In this document: positions 15,799-24,346 of the stretch, piece after piece
Layout of the letters: every line of letters starts with the position of its first letter
Position numbering within the stretch: the first letter of the stretch is position 1
Origin: DAITAZ01 sp036824045
Lineage (GTDB): Bacteria; Pseudomonadota; Gammaproteobacteria; Burkholderiales; Rhodocyclaceae
Assembly: GCA_036824045.1 (NCBI GenBank)
Contig: DAITAZ010000019.1
Location: forward strand, 6,722 to 70,721
Length of the DNA stretch: 64,000 nt
Reading direction: 5' to 3'
Translations under genes and position numbers: made by a program
The notes under the pieces: generated by a model
What the model was told of the DNA's origin: nothing
Database searches by the model: none
Seen by the model: the letters and a program-made list of their open reading frames with translations, nothing else

Positions 15799-16545
15799 TC
15801 AGCCCAGCATGGTCAGATCCTGGTCTGAGAGGGGGCGCCACTGTCCGTTGATCCGGCCTTCCATGGGCCTGAACAGGCTCTTGTAGGCCATCTTTTCGCT
15901 CTGACGGATCCAGTAACCCAGGTACAGATAGGGCAGCGCCAGCTGCCGGCACTGCTGGGCCTGCCACAGAATGCCGTAGGTGCCGAGACTGGCCGCCCGC
16001 TGCTCGGGTTCGTAGAAGGTGTAGACCGATGAGAGACCATCCGACAGTACGTCGATGATGCTCACCATGCACAGCCGGCCCTGATCGCGGAATTCCACCA
16101 GCCGGCTGTCCACGTGGCTTTGGAGGAGGAACTGGGCGTACTGCTCCCGGCTGTCCTGATCCATTCCGCCTCCGGCGTGGCGTTCCGCCTGATAGCGTTG
16201 ATAGAGGTCGTAATGTTCTTCGCGGAACAGCAGAGGGCGCTCCCGCGCCACCAGATGCTGGTTGCGGGCCAGTGCCCGGCGCTGCGAGCGGCTGGGGCGT
16301 AATTGCTCGACGGGGATCCTCACCGGGACGCAGGCTCGACAGGCATCGCAGTACGGGCGGTAGGTGAATACGCCGCTGCGGCGGAAGCCACTGCGCACCA
16401 GATCGCTGTAGACGCCGGCGTCGATCAGGTGACTGGGAGTCGCCACCTGCGAGCGGGCGGATCGCCCGGGCAGATAGGAGCAGGCGTAGGGCGCCGTGGC
16501 GTAGAACTGGAGCAGCGTGTACGGCGGGTCCTTGAGCAGTGTCAT
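15799..16545 (-). CDS. bpt: Aspartate/glutamate leucyltransferase Bpt
   Basis: The 248-residue protein is of the ATE/Bpt family. The N-terminal domain has YACSYLPGRSARSQV and YRPYCDACRACVPVRIP, and the C-terminal acyltransferase part has SSVYTFYEPEQRAASLGTYGILWQ and YLYLGYWIRQSEKMAYKSLFRPME. Bpt transfers leucine from Leu-tRNA to proteins with N-terminal Asp or Glu, making N-degrons for ClpS/ClpAP. The start MTLLKDPP at 16545 overlaps the aat stop as ATGA, so translation is coupled to aat. The longer frame to 16590 lies inside aat. Confidence 0.95.
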   Translation of the reverse strand: MTLLKDPPYTLLQFYATAPYACSYLPGRSARSQVATPSHLIDAGVYSDLVRSGFRRSGVFTYRPYCDACRACVPVRIPVEQLRPSRSQRRALARNQHLVARERPLLFREEHYDLYQRYQAERHAGGGMDQDSREQYAQFLLQSHVDSRLVEFRDQGRLCMVSIIDVLSDGLSSVYTFYEPEQRAASLGTYGILWQAQQCRQLALPYLYLGYWIRQSEKMAYKSLFRPMEGRINGQWRPLSDQDLTMLG

Positions 16546-17270
16546 CGGCTTCCATCCGCGAAGAAATGGGCGGCACCATCGGCGGGCCACGGGCCGGGCG
16601 CGTAGTCAGGGTGCAGCGCGCTCTCTGTGTAGCTTGCCAGCAACCGGACGAACTGTTCGCGGCAAATTTCCTCCGCGCCGAGCGACGCCAGATGCGCCGT
16701 GTTCATTTGGCAATCTATCACGCCAAAAGCGCGTGCCTCAAGAAAACGGCACAGGTGGGCAAGTGCGATCTTCGATGCATCGGTGCGGCGAGAGAACATG
16801 GATTCGCCGAAGAACACCCGCCCCAGTGCAACGCCGTAGAGCCCGCCAGCCAGTTCTCCGTCGATCCAGGTTTCCACGGAGTGTGCGAACCCCAGCTGAT
16901 GCAGGCGCTGGTAGGCGGCGGCCATCTCCGGGGTGATCCAGGTGCCGCCCTCCGCCCCTCGGGGAGCGGCGCATCCGGCCATTACCGCGGGGAAATCGGA
17001 GTCCAGCCTCACCGTGTAGCCGCCGCGCCGCAGGGTTTTGCCCAAGCTTCGGGAAATTTTCATCCGCTCGGGGAAGAGGATGGTACGGGGGTTCGGCGCC
17101 CACCACAGGATGGGATCCCCTGCACTGAACCAGGGAAAGATCCCGCGCTGGTAACCGGCAATGAGTCGTTGGGGGCTGAGATCGCCGCCTGCGGCGAGGA
17201 GGCCGTTGGGGTTTTCGAGCGCGTGCTCGACAGGGGGAAAGATGGGGGCGGGGCCTAGCCAGGGGATCAT
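16542..17270 (-). CDS. aat: Leucyl/phenylalanyl-tRNA-protein transferase Aat
   Basis: The 242-residue protein starts MIPWLGPAPIFPPVEHALENPNGLLAAGGDLSPQRLI and carries YQRGIFPWFSAGDPILWWAPNPRTILFP and HSVETWIDGELAGGLYGVALGRVFFGESMFS, all diagnostic of Aat. It adds Leu or Phe to N-terminal Lys or Arg, giving the primary N-degron. The ATG at 17270 overlaps the fbpC stop as ATGA, and its own stop overlaps bpt in the same way. The three genes therefore form one tightly coupled unit. Confidence 0.96.
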   Translation of the reverse strand: MIPWLGPAPIFPPVEHALENPNGLLAAGGDLSPQRLIAGYQRGIFPWFSAGDPILWWAPNPRTILFPERMKISRSLGKTLRRGGYTVRLDSDFPAVMAGCAAPRGAEGGTWITPEMAAAYQRLHQLGFAHSVETWIDGELAGGLYGVALGRVFFGESMFSRRTDASKIALAHLCRFLEARAFGVIDCQMNTAHLASLGAEEICREQFVRLLASYTESALHPDYAPGPWPADGAAHFFADGSR

Positions 17271-18379
17271 ACGGCGTGGATCTTGACGACCCGGGCATCG
17301 GGCCATGCGTCCTCGCCGGGCTGACGGAAGGCAACCACGTGGTCCACGTCCAGCCGGATGCCGATGTGTTCACCCAGCGCATGATTGTGGTGGCTCGGGA
17401 CCAGGGAAAGTACCCGCGCGCCCGAGCCAAGCTTGAGGGTGTACAGAATGTCCGCCCCGCGGAAGGCTTTGTGCACCACTTCCGCCCGCAAACTGCCGGC
17501 GTCGTCGTGAACGATGTCGTCCGGGCGCAGCAGCACGTCCACCCGGCATGTGTTGCCACAACTGGCGCAACCCTGCTGGCATTCAACCGGGACCTGGCTG
17601 CTGAGCAGACCAAGCTCAACCTGAACCTCCCTGGGGCTGATGACCGTACCCGGCACCAGCACACCCTGGCCGACGAAGTCCGCGACGAAGCGGTTGCAGG
17701 GCCGGTGGTAGAGGTTGTAGGCACTATCCCACTGCTGGATGCGGCCTTCGTGCATGATGCCGATCATGTCGGCCATGGCGAATGCTTCGTGCTGGTCGTG
17801 GGTCACCAGGATGGCGGTGCTGCCCGCGGCCTTGATGATCTCCCTGACTTCGAGCGAGAGCCGCTCGCGCAAGTCCACATCCAGGTTGGAGAAAGGTTCG
17901 TCCAGGAGGAGCAGGCGTGGCCGGGGCGCCAGCGCACGCGCCAGGGCCACGCGCTGCTGTTGGCCGCCTGAGAGCTCGTGGGGGTACTTGGCCCCCTGTC
18001 CGGCAAGGCCAACCATGCCGAGCATTTCGTCCACCCTTGCCTCGCGCTCCCCGCGGGGAACTTGGCGCAAACCGAAGCCCACGTTGGCGGCCACGGTGAG
18101 GTGGGGGAACAGGGCGTAGTCCTGAAACACCATGCCGATCCGCCGCTGCTCCGGCGGCACATGGAGCGCAGGCCCGGCGACCGTTTCCCCACCCAACCGG
18201 ATGACGCCGCTGCTCACGTGCTCGAAGCCGGCAATGCAGCGCAGAACGGTGGTCTTGCCACAGCCTGAAGGGCCCAGCAAGCAGCCAATGGCGCCTTCGT
18301 CCAGTTCCAGGGAGAGGTCGTCCACCACGCGGTGATGGCCGTAGGCGTGGCGAACCCGGTCAAGTTCAAGAATTGGCAT
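17267..18379 (-). CDS. fbpC: Iron(III) ABC transporter ATP-binding protein, FbpC type
   Basis: The 370-residue ATPase has Walker A GPSGCGKTT (36-44), signature LSGGQ (136-140), Walker B LLLLDEP (157-162) and switch His194. A C-terminal TOBE-like regulatory domain follows. Within it is an unusual cysteine cluster, Cys267-x3-Cys271-x2-Cys274-x3-Cys278, which could bind metal. FbpC powers periplasmic ferric ion import with FbpB and FbpA, both encoded nearby but on separate units. The ATG at 18379 (MPILELDRVRHAYG) is the family-like start. It is the first gene of an overlapping operon with aat and bpt. Confidence 0.9.
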   Translation of the reverse strand: MPILELDRVRHAYGHHRVVDDLSLELDEGAIGCLLGPSGCGKTTVLRCIAGFEHVSSGVIRLGGETVAGPALHVPPEQRRIGMVFQDYALFPHLTVAANVGFGLRQVPRGEREARVDEMLGMVGLAGQGAKYPHELSGGQQQRVALARALAPRPRLLLLDEPFSNLDVDLRERLSLEVREIIKAAGSTAILVTHDQHEAFAMADMIGIMHEGRIQQWDSAYNLYHRPCNRFVADFVGQGVLVPGTVISPREVQVELGLLSSQVPVECQQGCASCGNTCRVDVLLRPDDIVHDDAGSLRAEVVHKAFRGADILYTLKLGSGARVLSLVPSHHNHALGEHIGIRLDVDHVVAFRQPGEDAWPDARVVKIHAV

Positions 18380-18553
18380 GGGTGCAACCCGAAGGCCCGG
18401 GCGGGGGGGCTTGTTGTTGAGAATTAACCGCATTATAAGTCTGTGCCGCGCTGCGGCATGAGAAGATGCACAAGGCCTTGTTTCCCCTGTGGGGTGTTTA
18501 ACTGCAAGTTCGGGCAAACTTTGTGGTGTGCCCGCAATATTGAGATTTCACGC

Positions 18554-20236
18554 GTGACGGATACAACCTTGGACGTGCCTTCTGGGCGCTCGTTGTCGGC
18601 GAGAAGGAGCCGGATTTCCCTTCTCAGTGTGGCAGCGGTGGTGGTTGCAGTGCTTTCGGTAGTGCCGCTGGGCAGTGTGCTGACCAATCTTGTGGCTGCG
18701 GGCACCGGAGATACGTGGGCGCATCTGGCTTCCACCGTGCTGCCGGAGTACATCGCCAACACCCTTTGGCTGTGCGTGGGCGTGGGCTTGGGTGTGGCGG
18801 CGGTGGGGGTGGGGGCAGCGTGGCTCACGGCCATGCACGATTTCCCCGGTCGAACGGTGTTTGAGTGGGCGCTGGTCCTGCCGCTGGCCATGCCTGCGTA
18901 CGTGATGGCCTACACGTACACTGATCTGCTCCAGTTCGTGGGGCCGGTGCAGACCTGGCTCAGGGAACAGTTCAACTGGCAGGCCGGGGAGTACTGGTTT
19001 CCGGATATCCGTACCCTGGGTGGGGCGGTCTCCATGTTTGTGTTCGTGCTCTATCCGTACGTCTACATGTTGGCCCGGACCGCTTTTCTGGAGCGGGCGA
19101 GCGGGGTGCTGGAGGCGGGGCGGTCGCTGGGGTTGGGGCCGTGGGCCAATTTTTTCCGCGTGTCCTTACCGTTGGCGCGGCCGGCCGTGGCCGCGGGCAC
19201 GGCTTTGGCGCTGATGGAGACCCTGGCCGACTACGGGACTGTGTCCTACTTCGCCGTCCAGACCTTCACCACCGGGATCTACCGGGCCTGGTTCAATCTG
19301 GGAGATCGCGCTGCGGCCGGGCAGTTGGCCGCATGTCTGCTTGGGCTGGTGGCGCTGCTCCTGGTCGCCGAGAAGGCCAGCCGCGGTCGGGCGCGCTTCC
19401 ACAATACCAGCCAACGCAGCCGCGCTTTTCAAGGCCGCCGGCTGGGGCCGGTGGGGGCGGTGCTGGCGATGGCTGGCTGTGCCATCCCCCTGGTGTTGGG
19501 TTTTCTTCTGCCAGCGGGACTGCTGCTGAAGATGACCTTGACGGAAGGGGATGCCCAGTTCGGCGAGCGCTTCCTCCAGTTGGCCCGCAACAGTTTCACC
19601 CTGGCCGCATTGACGGCGATCCTTGCTGTGGTCTTGGCCGTCTTGCTGGCCTATTCCGCACGGCTGACGCGCGGCGCCTGGGGCGCTGCGCTCAACCGGG
19701 TCGTGGGCTTGGGGTATGCGGTGCCTGGTTCAGTGATTGCGGTCGGTGTGCTGATTCCCGTGACTCGGCTGGATAACTGGTTAGCCGGCTGGATCACGCA
19801 GATTTCTGGATACAACCCGGGACTGCTGCTGACCGGAGGGATCGCCGCATTGATCTACGCCTATCTGGTACGTTTTCTGGCGGTCGCCCTCCAAACCGTG
19901 GAGGCCAGTCTGGGCAAGATCACCACCAATATGGACGACGCGGCCCGCAGCCTGGGGCTTGGGCGCGGGGAGACCCTGCGCAGGGTGCACGTGCCGCTCC
20001 TGCGGGGCAGTTTGTCGACCGCTGGTCTGCTGGTGTTTGTGGACGTGATGAAGGAACTGCCAGCTACGCTGGTGATGCGGCCATTCAATTTCGATACGCT
20101 GGCGACTCAAACCTATACCCTCGCTTCGGACGAGCGCTTGGCCGAAGCCTCCACCGCAGCAATTATTATCGTCGCAGTGGGTATTATTCCCGTTTTCGCA
20201 ATTTCTCGACAGCTTCGCGAAAGATCCCGCCGATAG
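18554..20236 (+). CDS. fbpB: Iron(III) ABC transporter permease, FbpB type
   Basis: The protein is about 560 residues with roughly twelve membrane segments, formed by two fused permease domains. Each has an ABC-contacting loop: LEAGRSLGLGPWANFFRVSLP and MDDAARSLGLGRGETLRRVHVP. This duplicated layout is typical of FbpB ferric permeases. It is divergent from fbpC across a 174-base gap. The start is uncertain: GTG at 18554 is used, because the extension to 18443 is cysteine/arginine-rich and not membrane-like. No clear ribosome-binding site distinguishes the options. A weak Fur-like half-site may lie in the gap near 18427. Confidence 0.88.
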   Translation: MTDTTLDVPSGRSLSARRSRISLLSVAAVVVAVLSVVPLGSVLTNLVAAGTGDTWAHLASTVLPEYIANTLWLCVGVGLGVAAVGVGAAWLTAMHDFPGRTVFEWALVLPLAMPAYVMAYTYTDLLQFVGPVQTWLREQFNWQAGEYWFPDIRTLGGAVSMFVFVLYPYVYMLARTAFLERASGVLEAGRSLGLGPWANFFRVSLPLARPAVAAGTALALMETLADYGTVSYFAVQTFTTGIYRAWFNLGDRAAAGQLAACLLGLVALLLVAEKASRGRARFHNTSQRSRAFQGRRLGPVGAVLAMAGCAIPLVLGFLLPAGLLLKMTLTEGDAQFGERFLQLARNSFTLAALTAILAVVLAVLLAYSARLTRGAWGAALNRVVGLGYAVPGSVIAVGVLIPVTRLDNWLAGWITQISGYNPGLLLTGGIAALIYAYLVRFLAVALQTVEASLGKITTNMDDAARSLGLGRGETLRRVHVPLLRGSLSTAGLLVFVDVMKELPATLVMRPFNFDTLATQTYTLASDERLAEASTAAIIIVAVGIIPVFAISRQLRERSRR

Positions 20237-20275
20237 CATCGTCGCTACGGTTAGACACATTTCGCTGAGTCTTGA

Positions 20276-21106
20276 ATGCGCTCCACCACTGCACTGCCCC
20301 CGCCGTCCAAACTGGCTGCCATCGTTGTGCCGACAACCAGTCGGGACGTGCTCACTCCTGCCGAGGAGGTTTCATTCCGGCATTTGAGGCACTATCTCGG
20401 GAAGCACGATACCTTCCAGCTTGCTCCTGCAGGGAAGGGGGTTACGCTGCCCGGGGTGCGAAGGATGGATGTGGATCCCTCATACTTCGGCAGTGCGCTC
20501 GCCCACAACCGGTTGATGATTCAGCCAGATTTTTATCGCAGCTTCCTCGAGTATGAGTATGTGCTGGTCTATCACCTGGACGCGTTGGCGTTTTCCGACC
20601 GGCTGGAGGAATTTTGCGCCTTGGGGTATGACTATATTGGTCCTCCGTGGCTGGATCACGATTTACCCCCCGGGCAGCGGGTGGGTAACGGGGGGTTCTC
20701 CCTTCGTAAAGTGCGCACCTTGATTCACTTTCTTGAAACCTACAGGAAGTACATCCACATTTCGCCCCGTCTCGAGCCGAAGAGTGCAATCGGCCGGTTC
20801 CTGAGCCACGTCAGAATCCCGAATATCAACGACCGTCTCTGGCTGGCATTTCACGGTCGCTTCAATGAAGACATGGTGATTGGCCGCTGCGGGACTTACT
20901 ATTGTCCCGAAATGCGGATCGCGCCTGAAGATGTGGCCCTTCAGTTCGCCTTCGAGTGCGAACCCCGGGCTTGTTTTGCGCGCAACCAGGGGCAGCTGCC
21001 TTTCGGCGTCCATGCGTGGGAGCGGTACGACCGGTCGTTTTGGGAGTCGTTCCTGCTGACCACGACATCCATTTGTCAGCCGCGGGAGGAAGTGCTGGCG
21101 GCTTGA
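20276..21106 (+). CDS. DUF5672-like protein, possible glycosyltransferase
   Basis: The 276-residue soluble protein contains YEYVLVYHLDALAF, DYIGPPWLD, VGNGGFSLRKV and FNEDMVIG. These resemble DUF5672, proteins with a glycosyltransferase-like DxD region and an NGGFSLR motif. No acceptor or donor can be predicted. It begins 40 bases after fbpB on the same strand and ends just before a strong terminator, so it may be read through from fbpB. It is unrelated to iron transport by sequence. Confidence 0.65.
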   Translation: MRSTTALPPPSKLAAIVVPTTSRDVLTPAEEVSFRHLRHYLGKHDTFQLAPAGKGVTLPGVRRMDVDPSYFGSALAHNRLMIQPDFYRSFLEYEYVLVYHLDALAFSDRLEEFCALGYDYIGPPWLDHDLPPGQRVGNGGFSLRKVRTLIHFLETYRKYIHISPRLEPKSAIGRFLSHVRIPNINDRLWLAFHGRFNEDMVIGRCGTYYCPEMRIAPEDVALQFAFECEPRACFARNQGQLPFGVHAWERYDRSFWESFLLTTTSICQPREEVLAA

Positions 21107-21142
21107 GTCCTGCGCATCCAGATCTGCACAGTTGCTGCCCCA

Positions 21143-21177
21143 AAAGAAAAAGCGCGGTCGAGCCGCGCTTTTTCTTT
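21143..21177. terminator. Terminator between the DUF5672 gene and fbpA
   Basis: AAAGAAAAAGCGCGG (21143-21157) pairs with CCGCGCTTTTTCTTT (21163-21177). The A-run and T-run on either side make it bidirectional for the two convergent genes. Confidence 0.9.
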
Positions 21178-21196
21178 GCTCTCTTGACAGGATGGC

Positions 21197-22222
21197 CTAA
21201 CGATATCCCGCCCGATCAAACACCTTCTGGGCCAGGGCAGTGGTTTTGGCCAGTTGTCCCACGTTCAGCTCGTCGGCCCTGAATTTGCCCAAGGACTCCA
21301 GTTCAGGGTTCTTGGCAATGGTGCTCCGGGTGACCGGCCATTCGTTGTTTCCGTTGGCGAAATAGGACTGGGCGTCGTCGCTGGACAGATACTCCAGGAA
21401 CTTCAACGCAGCATCCTTGTGGGGGGCTGTCTTCAGCACGCCGCCCCCGGAGACATTGATGTGGGTTCCCCAGCTCTTCTGGTTGGGCCACACCACGCCG
21501 ATCTTTTCAACCACCTTGCGGTCATCGGATTTGTCGGAGCGCATCATCCGCACCAGATAATAGGTGTTGGAGAGCGCAACTTGGCATTCTCCAGCCGCGA
21601 CGGCCTTGATCTGATCGGTGTCACCGCCTTTCGGAGCGCGTGCAAAATTTGCCACCACGCCCTTCGCCCAGTCTTCGGTCTTCTGTTCGCCCAGGTGTTG
21701 AATCAGCGCAGCGCCGAGGGACAGGTTGTAGGGATGTGCGCCTGAGCGGGAACAGACTTTGCCCTTCAGGGCGGGTTTGGCCAGATCTTCGTAGTTCTGC
21801 ACATCCGCGGCGCTAATCATCGCCTTGTTATAGATGATGATCCGGGCCCGGGTCGAGAACGCAAACCAGTCATTGGCGGGGGAGCGGAGGTAGGGCGGGA
21901 TGCGCTCCTCGAGCATCTTGGACTTGACGGGAGCAAACAAGCCGAGACTCTCTGCTTGCGCAAGGCGCGAGGCATCCACAGTCAGGAATACGTCTGCCGG
22001 GCTGTTGGCGCCTTCATTCTTGATGCGTTCCAGCAGTTCGTCTTCCTTCCCTTCAATACGGTTGATCCGGATGCCCGTCTGCTTGGTGAAGTTCGCGTAC
22101 AGCGCCTCATCGGTTTGGTAATGACGCGCCGAATAGAGGTTGAGGACAGCCTCTTCGGCTGCCCACGCGGACAGGCTGACAAGAGAGCCCATCAGTGTGG
22201 CGATAAGAGTGCGCTTGATCAT
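21197..22222 (-). CDS. fbpA: Iron(III)-binding periplasmic protein FbpA
   Basis: From MIKRTLIATLMGS (ATG at 22222, GGGAA upstream) the protein is 341 residues with a signal peptide ending near SAWA. The mature part begins VLNLYSARHYQTDEALYANF. The adjacent tyrosines in LSNTYYLVRMM match the ferric-ion ligands of FbpA-type transferrin-like proteins. It captures Fe3+ in the periplasm for FbpB/FbpC. The 19-base palindrome at 22279-22297 in its promoter region fits Fur control. The gene is separated from fbpB and fbpC but obviously belongs with them. Confidence 0.92.
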   Translation of the reverse strand: MIKRTLIATLMGSLVSLSAWAAEEAVLNLYSARHYQTDEALYANFTKQTGIRINRIEGKEDELLERIKNEGANSPADVFLTVDASRLAQAESLGLFAPVKSKMLEERIPPYLRSPANDWFAFSTRARIIIYNKAMISAADVQNYEDLAKPALKGKVCSRSGAHPYNLSLGAALIQHLGEQKTEDWAKGVVANFARAPKGGDTDQIKAVAAGECQVALSNTYYLVRMMRSDKSDDRKVVEKIGVVWPNQKSWGTHINVSGGGVLKTAPHKDAALKFLEYLSSDDAQSYFANGNNEWPVTRSTIAKNPELESLGKFRADELNVGQLAKTTALAQKVFDRAGYR

Positions 22223-22278
22223 GTGCCGTTCCCGGAAGGTGGATGTGAATTCATTGCGGCAAATGTAATTCAAGAAAT

Positions 22279-22297
22279 GAATGATTGCAAATCATTC
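22279..22297. promoter_or_regulatory. Fur-box-like palindrome upstream of fbpA
   Basis: GAATGATTGCAAATCATTC is a perfect inverted repeat (8-base arms, 3-base centre), close to the Fur consensus in its AATGAT/ATCATT core. It lies about 57 bases upstream of the fbpA start, where an iron-repressed promoter is expected. Confidence 0.6.
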
Positions 22298-22348
22298 GCA
22301 TTTGTATTGCCGAATCGGCAGGCGACTGCCCCCCGGGACAGGGGAGAA

Positions 22349-22936
22349 TCAACGCGTTTCAGGGAGGACGCGGCGGGCGCCGTTGTAATGGCGGCTCCAG
22401 TAGGACTCGGACATGCTGTCGATACGAACCTGACCGCCGACGGATGGCGAGTGCAGGAAGCGGTTCTCGCCGAGATAGATGCCTACATGGGAGAAGGTGC
22501 GCCGCACGGTGTTGAAGAACACCAGATCACCAGGCTGGAGTTCGCTCTGGTTCACCCGTTCGCCAAGCGAGGCCATCTCTCGCGCCGTCCGAGGGAGGCT
22601 GAGGCCGATGGCATCCCGATAAACTTTTTGCACCAGCCCGCTGCAGTCGAAACCCGTAGTCTCGGAACTGCCGCCTCTCTGATAGCGGTTGCCGATCAGG
22701 GACATGGCATTGACCATGATTTCCTGGATGCCGGAGGCTGACCGTTGCAGAAAGGTGTGGGCTTGTGTTGCGGCTCGGGAGAAGGGGGATTCAGGCGGCG
22801 ATGCGGTGCCGGCGGGGGTTTCTGTCGTCGCAGGGTTGCCACTCGTCTCGGGGGCAGCGCAGGCAGGTGCCGCCAGGAGACTCAGGAATAGCGCGACGAC
22901 TGCCACGGATCGAAATGTGAAATCTTTGACACACAT
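22349..22936 (-). CDS. NlpC/P60 family cell-wall hydrolase
   Basis: The 195-residue protein has an N-terminal signal peptide (SVAVVALFLSLLAAPACA), a short Pro/Thr-rich linker and a C-terminal NlpC/P60 domain. The catalytic Cys is in TTGFDCSGLVQKVY and the His in FSHVGIYLGENRFLHSP. Such enzymes cleave D-gamma-Glu-diaminopimelate bonds in peptidoglycan stems, as Spr/MepS does. The ATG at 22936 gives the best signal peptide; the upstream frame to 23002 adds 22 residues. It stands alone between fbpA and the divergent acuI. Confidence 0.9.
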   Translation of the reverse strand: MCVKDFTFRSVAVVALFLSLLAAPACAAPETSGNPATTETPAGTASPPESPFSRAATQAHTFLQRSASGIQEIMVNAMSLIGNRYQRGGSSETTGFDCSGLVQKVYRDAIGLSLPRTAREMASLGERVNQSELQPGDLVFFNTVRRTFSHVGIYLGENRFLHSPSVGGQVRIDSMSESYWSRHYNGARRVLPETR

Positions 22937-23159
22937 AGGGCCGGGACTATACGACAGCTTCTTGACGCGGGTAAAGGGTGTCGAAATGATCAATTGAATC
23001 AATTTGTATATTTTGTTGGTGCGGGTTGATCGCGGCGCGTTCGGGAGTAATCAGGCTATGATCGGGGAGGAACCCTTTAGACCCTGGCGGGGCTTGGAGC
23101 GGGCTGCTCGCCAGTGGGTCGGGTGGGGCCGGGCTAACAATTCGAAGGAGAGGATCCCC

Positions 23160-24149
23160 ATGGATGCATTCAAAGCACTACTGATTACGGAAACGGACGG
23201 CAAGGTTTCCAGCGATTTCGTCAGGCTGACCGAGGCGCAGCTGGATGCGGGAGAGGTGACCATCCGCACCCGTTATTCCAGCGTCAACTTCAAGGACGCC
23301 CTGGCGGCAACGGGCGCCGGCAAGATCATCCGGCGCTTCCCGTGCGTGGGAGGTATCGACCTTGCGGGGGAAGTACTTGAGAGCCGCGATCCCCGGTTCG
23401 TTCCCGGACAAGCGGTGATTGCCACGAGTTACGACATTGGTGTCGCCCATCACGGGGGCTACGCGGAGTACGCACGGGTGCCCGCGGAGTGGGTGGTGCC
23501 CTTGCCCGAAGGTTTGACGCTCGAAGAGTCCATGGCTTTGGGGACGGCCGGTTTCACCGCAGCACTGGGGATCGTGCGCATGGAGGCCAATGGCCTATCG
23601 CCCGAGAATGGTCCGGTGATCGTCACAGGTTCCACGGGGGGGGTGGGCAGCCTGGCGGTGGACATGTTGGCCGCCAAGGGTTACCACGTGGTGGCCTTGA
23701 CCGGGAAGGAAGCGGAAACGGATTACCTCAAGGAACTGGGTGCGGCGGAGGTCATGCTGCGTTCCAGCCTTCGGCTCGACAAGATTCGTCCGCTGGATAA
23801 AGCGATCTGGGCTGGTGCAGTGGACAACCTCGGGGGCGAGGTGCTCGCGTGGATCTGCAGCACGATGAAGCAGGCCGGTACGATCGCCAGCATTGGTCTT
23901 GCCGCCAGCCATACCCTGAACACGACGGTGATGCCCTTCATTCTGAGGGGTGTGTCCCTGCTGGGCGTCGATTCAGGCTACATCGGCCACCCCACCCGCG
24001 GGCAGGTGTGGCAGCGTCTGGCCACTGATCTGAAACCTCGGCATCTGGCGACCATCTCCCGTGAGGTGGGCTTTGACGAACTCCCTGGTTTGTTCCAGGA
24101 GTACCTGGCTTCCCGCGTTCGGGGGCGGGTGGTGGTGCGCATCGCCTGA
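23160..24149 (+). CDS. acuI: Acrylyl-CoA reductase AcuI / YhdH-type MDR oxidoreductase
   Basis: The 329-residue zinc-independent medium-chain reductase has the start MDAFKALLITETDGKVSSDFV, SSVNFKDALAATGAGKIIRRFPCVGGIDLAG and the NADPH loop VTGSTGGVGSLAVDMLAAKGY. This is the AcuI/YhdH branch, which reduces toxic acryloyl-CoA to propionyl-CoA. AAGGAGAGG at 23145-23153 places the start at 23160. It is followed by prpE on the same strand, which supports a role in short-chain acyl-CoA metabolism. Activity on acryloyl-CoA is inferred from family and neighbour. Confidence 0.88.
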   Translation: MDAFKALLITETDGKVSSDFVRLTEAQLDAGEVTIRTRYSSVNFKDALAATGAGKIIRRFPCVGGIDLAGEVLESRDPRFVPGQAVIATSYDIGVAHHGGYAEYARVPAEWVVPLPEGLTLEESMALGTAGFTAALGIVRMEANGLSPENGPVIVTGSTGGVGSLAVDMLAAKGYHVVALTGKEAETDYLKELGAAEVMLRSSLRLDKIRPLDKAIWAGAVDNLGGEVLAWICSTMKQAGTIASIGLAASHTLNTTVMPFILRGVSLLGVDSGYIGHPTRGQVWQRLATDLKPRHLATISREVGFDELPGLFQEYLASRVRGRVVVRIA

Positions 24150-24346
24150 GGTTGCGTTCCGGGCAAGGGAGTACCCGGGTGCTTCCCTTTGCCTGAAATG
24201 CGCTGGGCGGACTATTATCGCGGCTCGCCAACATGTCCCGTCCTTCGGGGTGTCGGACGCTGTTGGGACATGGCGGCGGCGAAAAAAATAGCATCTTTCA
24301 TATCCAGTTATTGCGCCAATAGGTCTTATTGGGAGAGGAAACGCAG

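Noticed and set aside
18400..18450. Fur box between fbpC and fbpB
   Set aside because: Only scattered matches to the consensus (GAGAATTA, CATTATAA) and no inverted symmetry.
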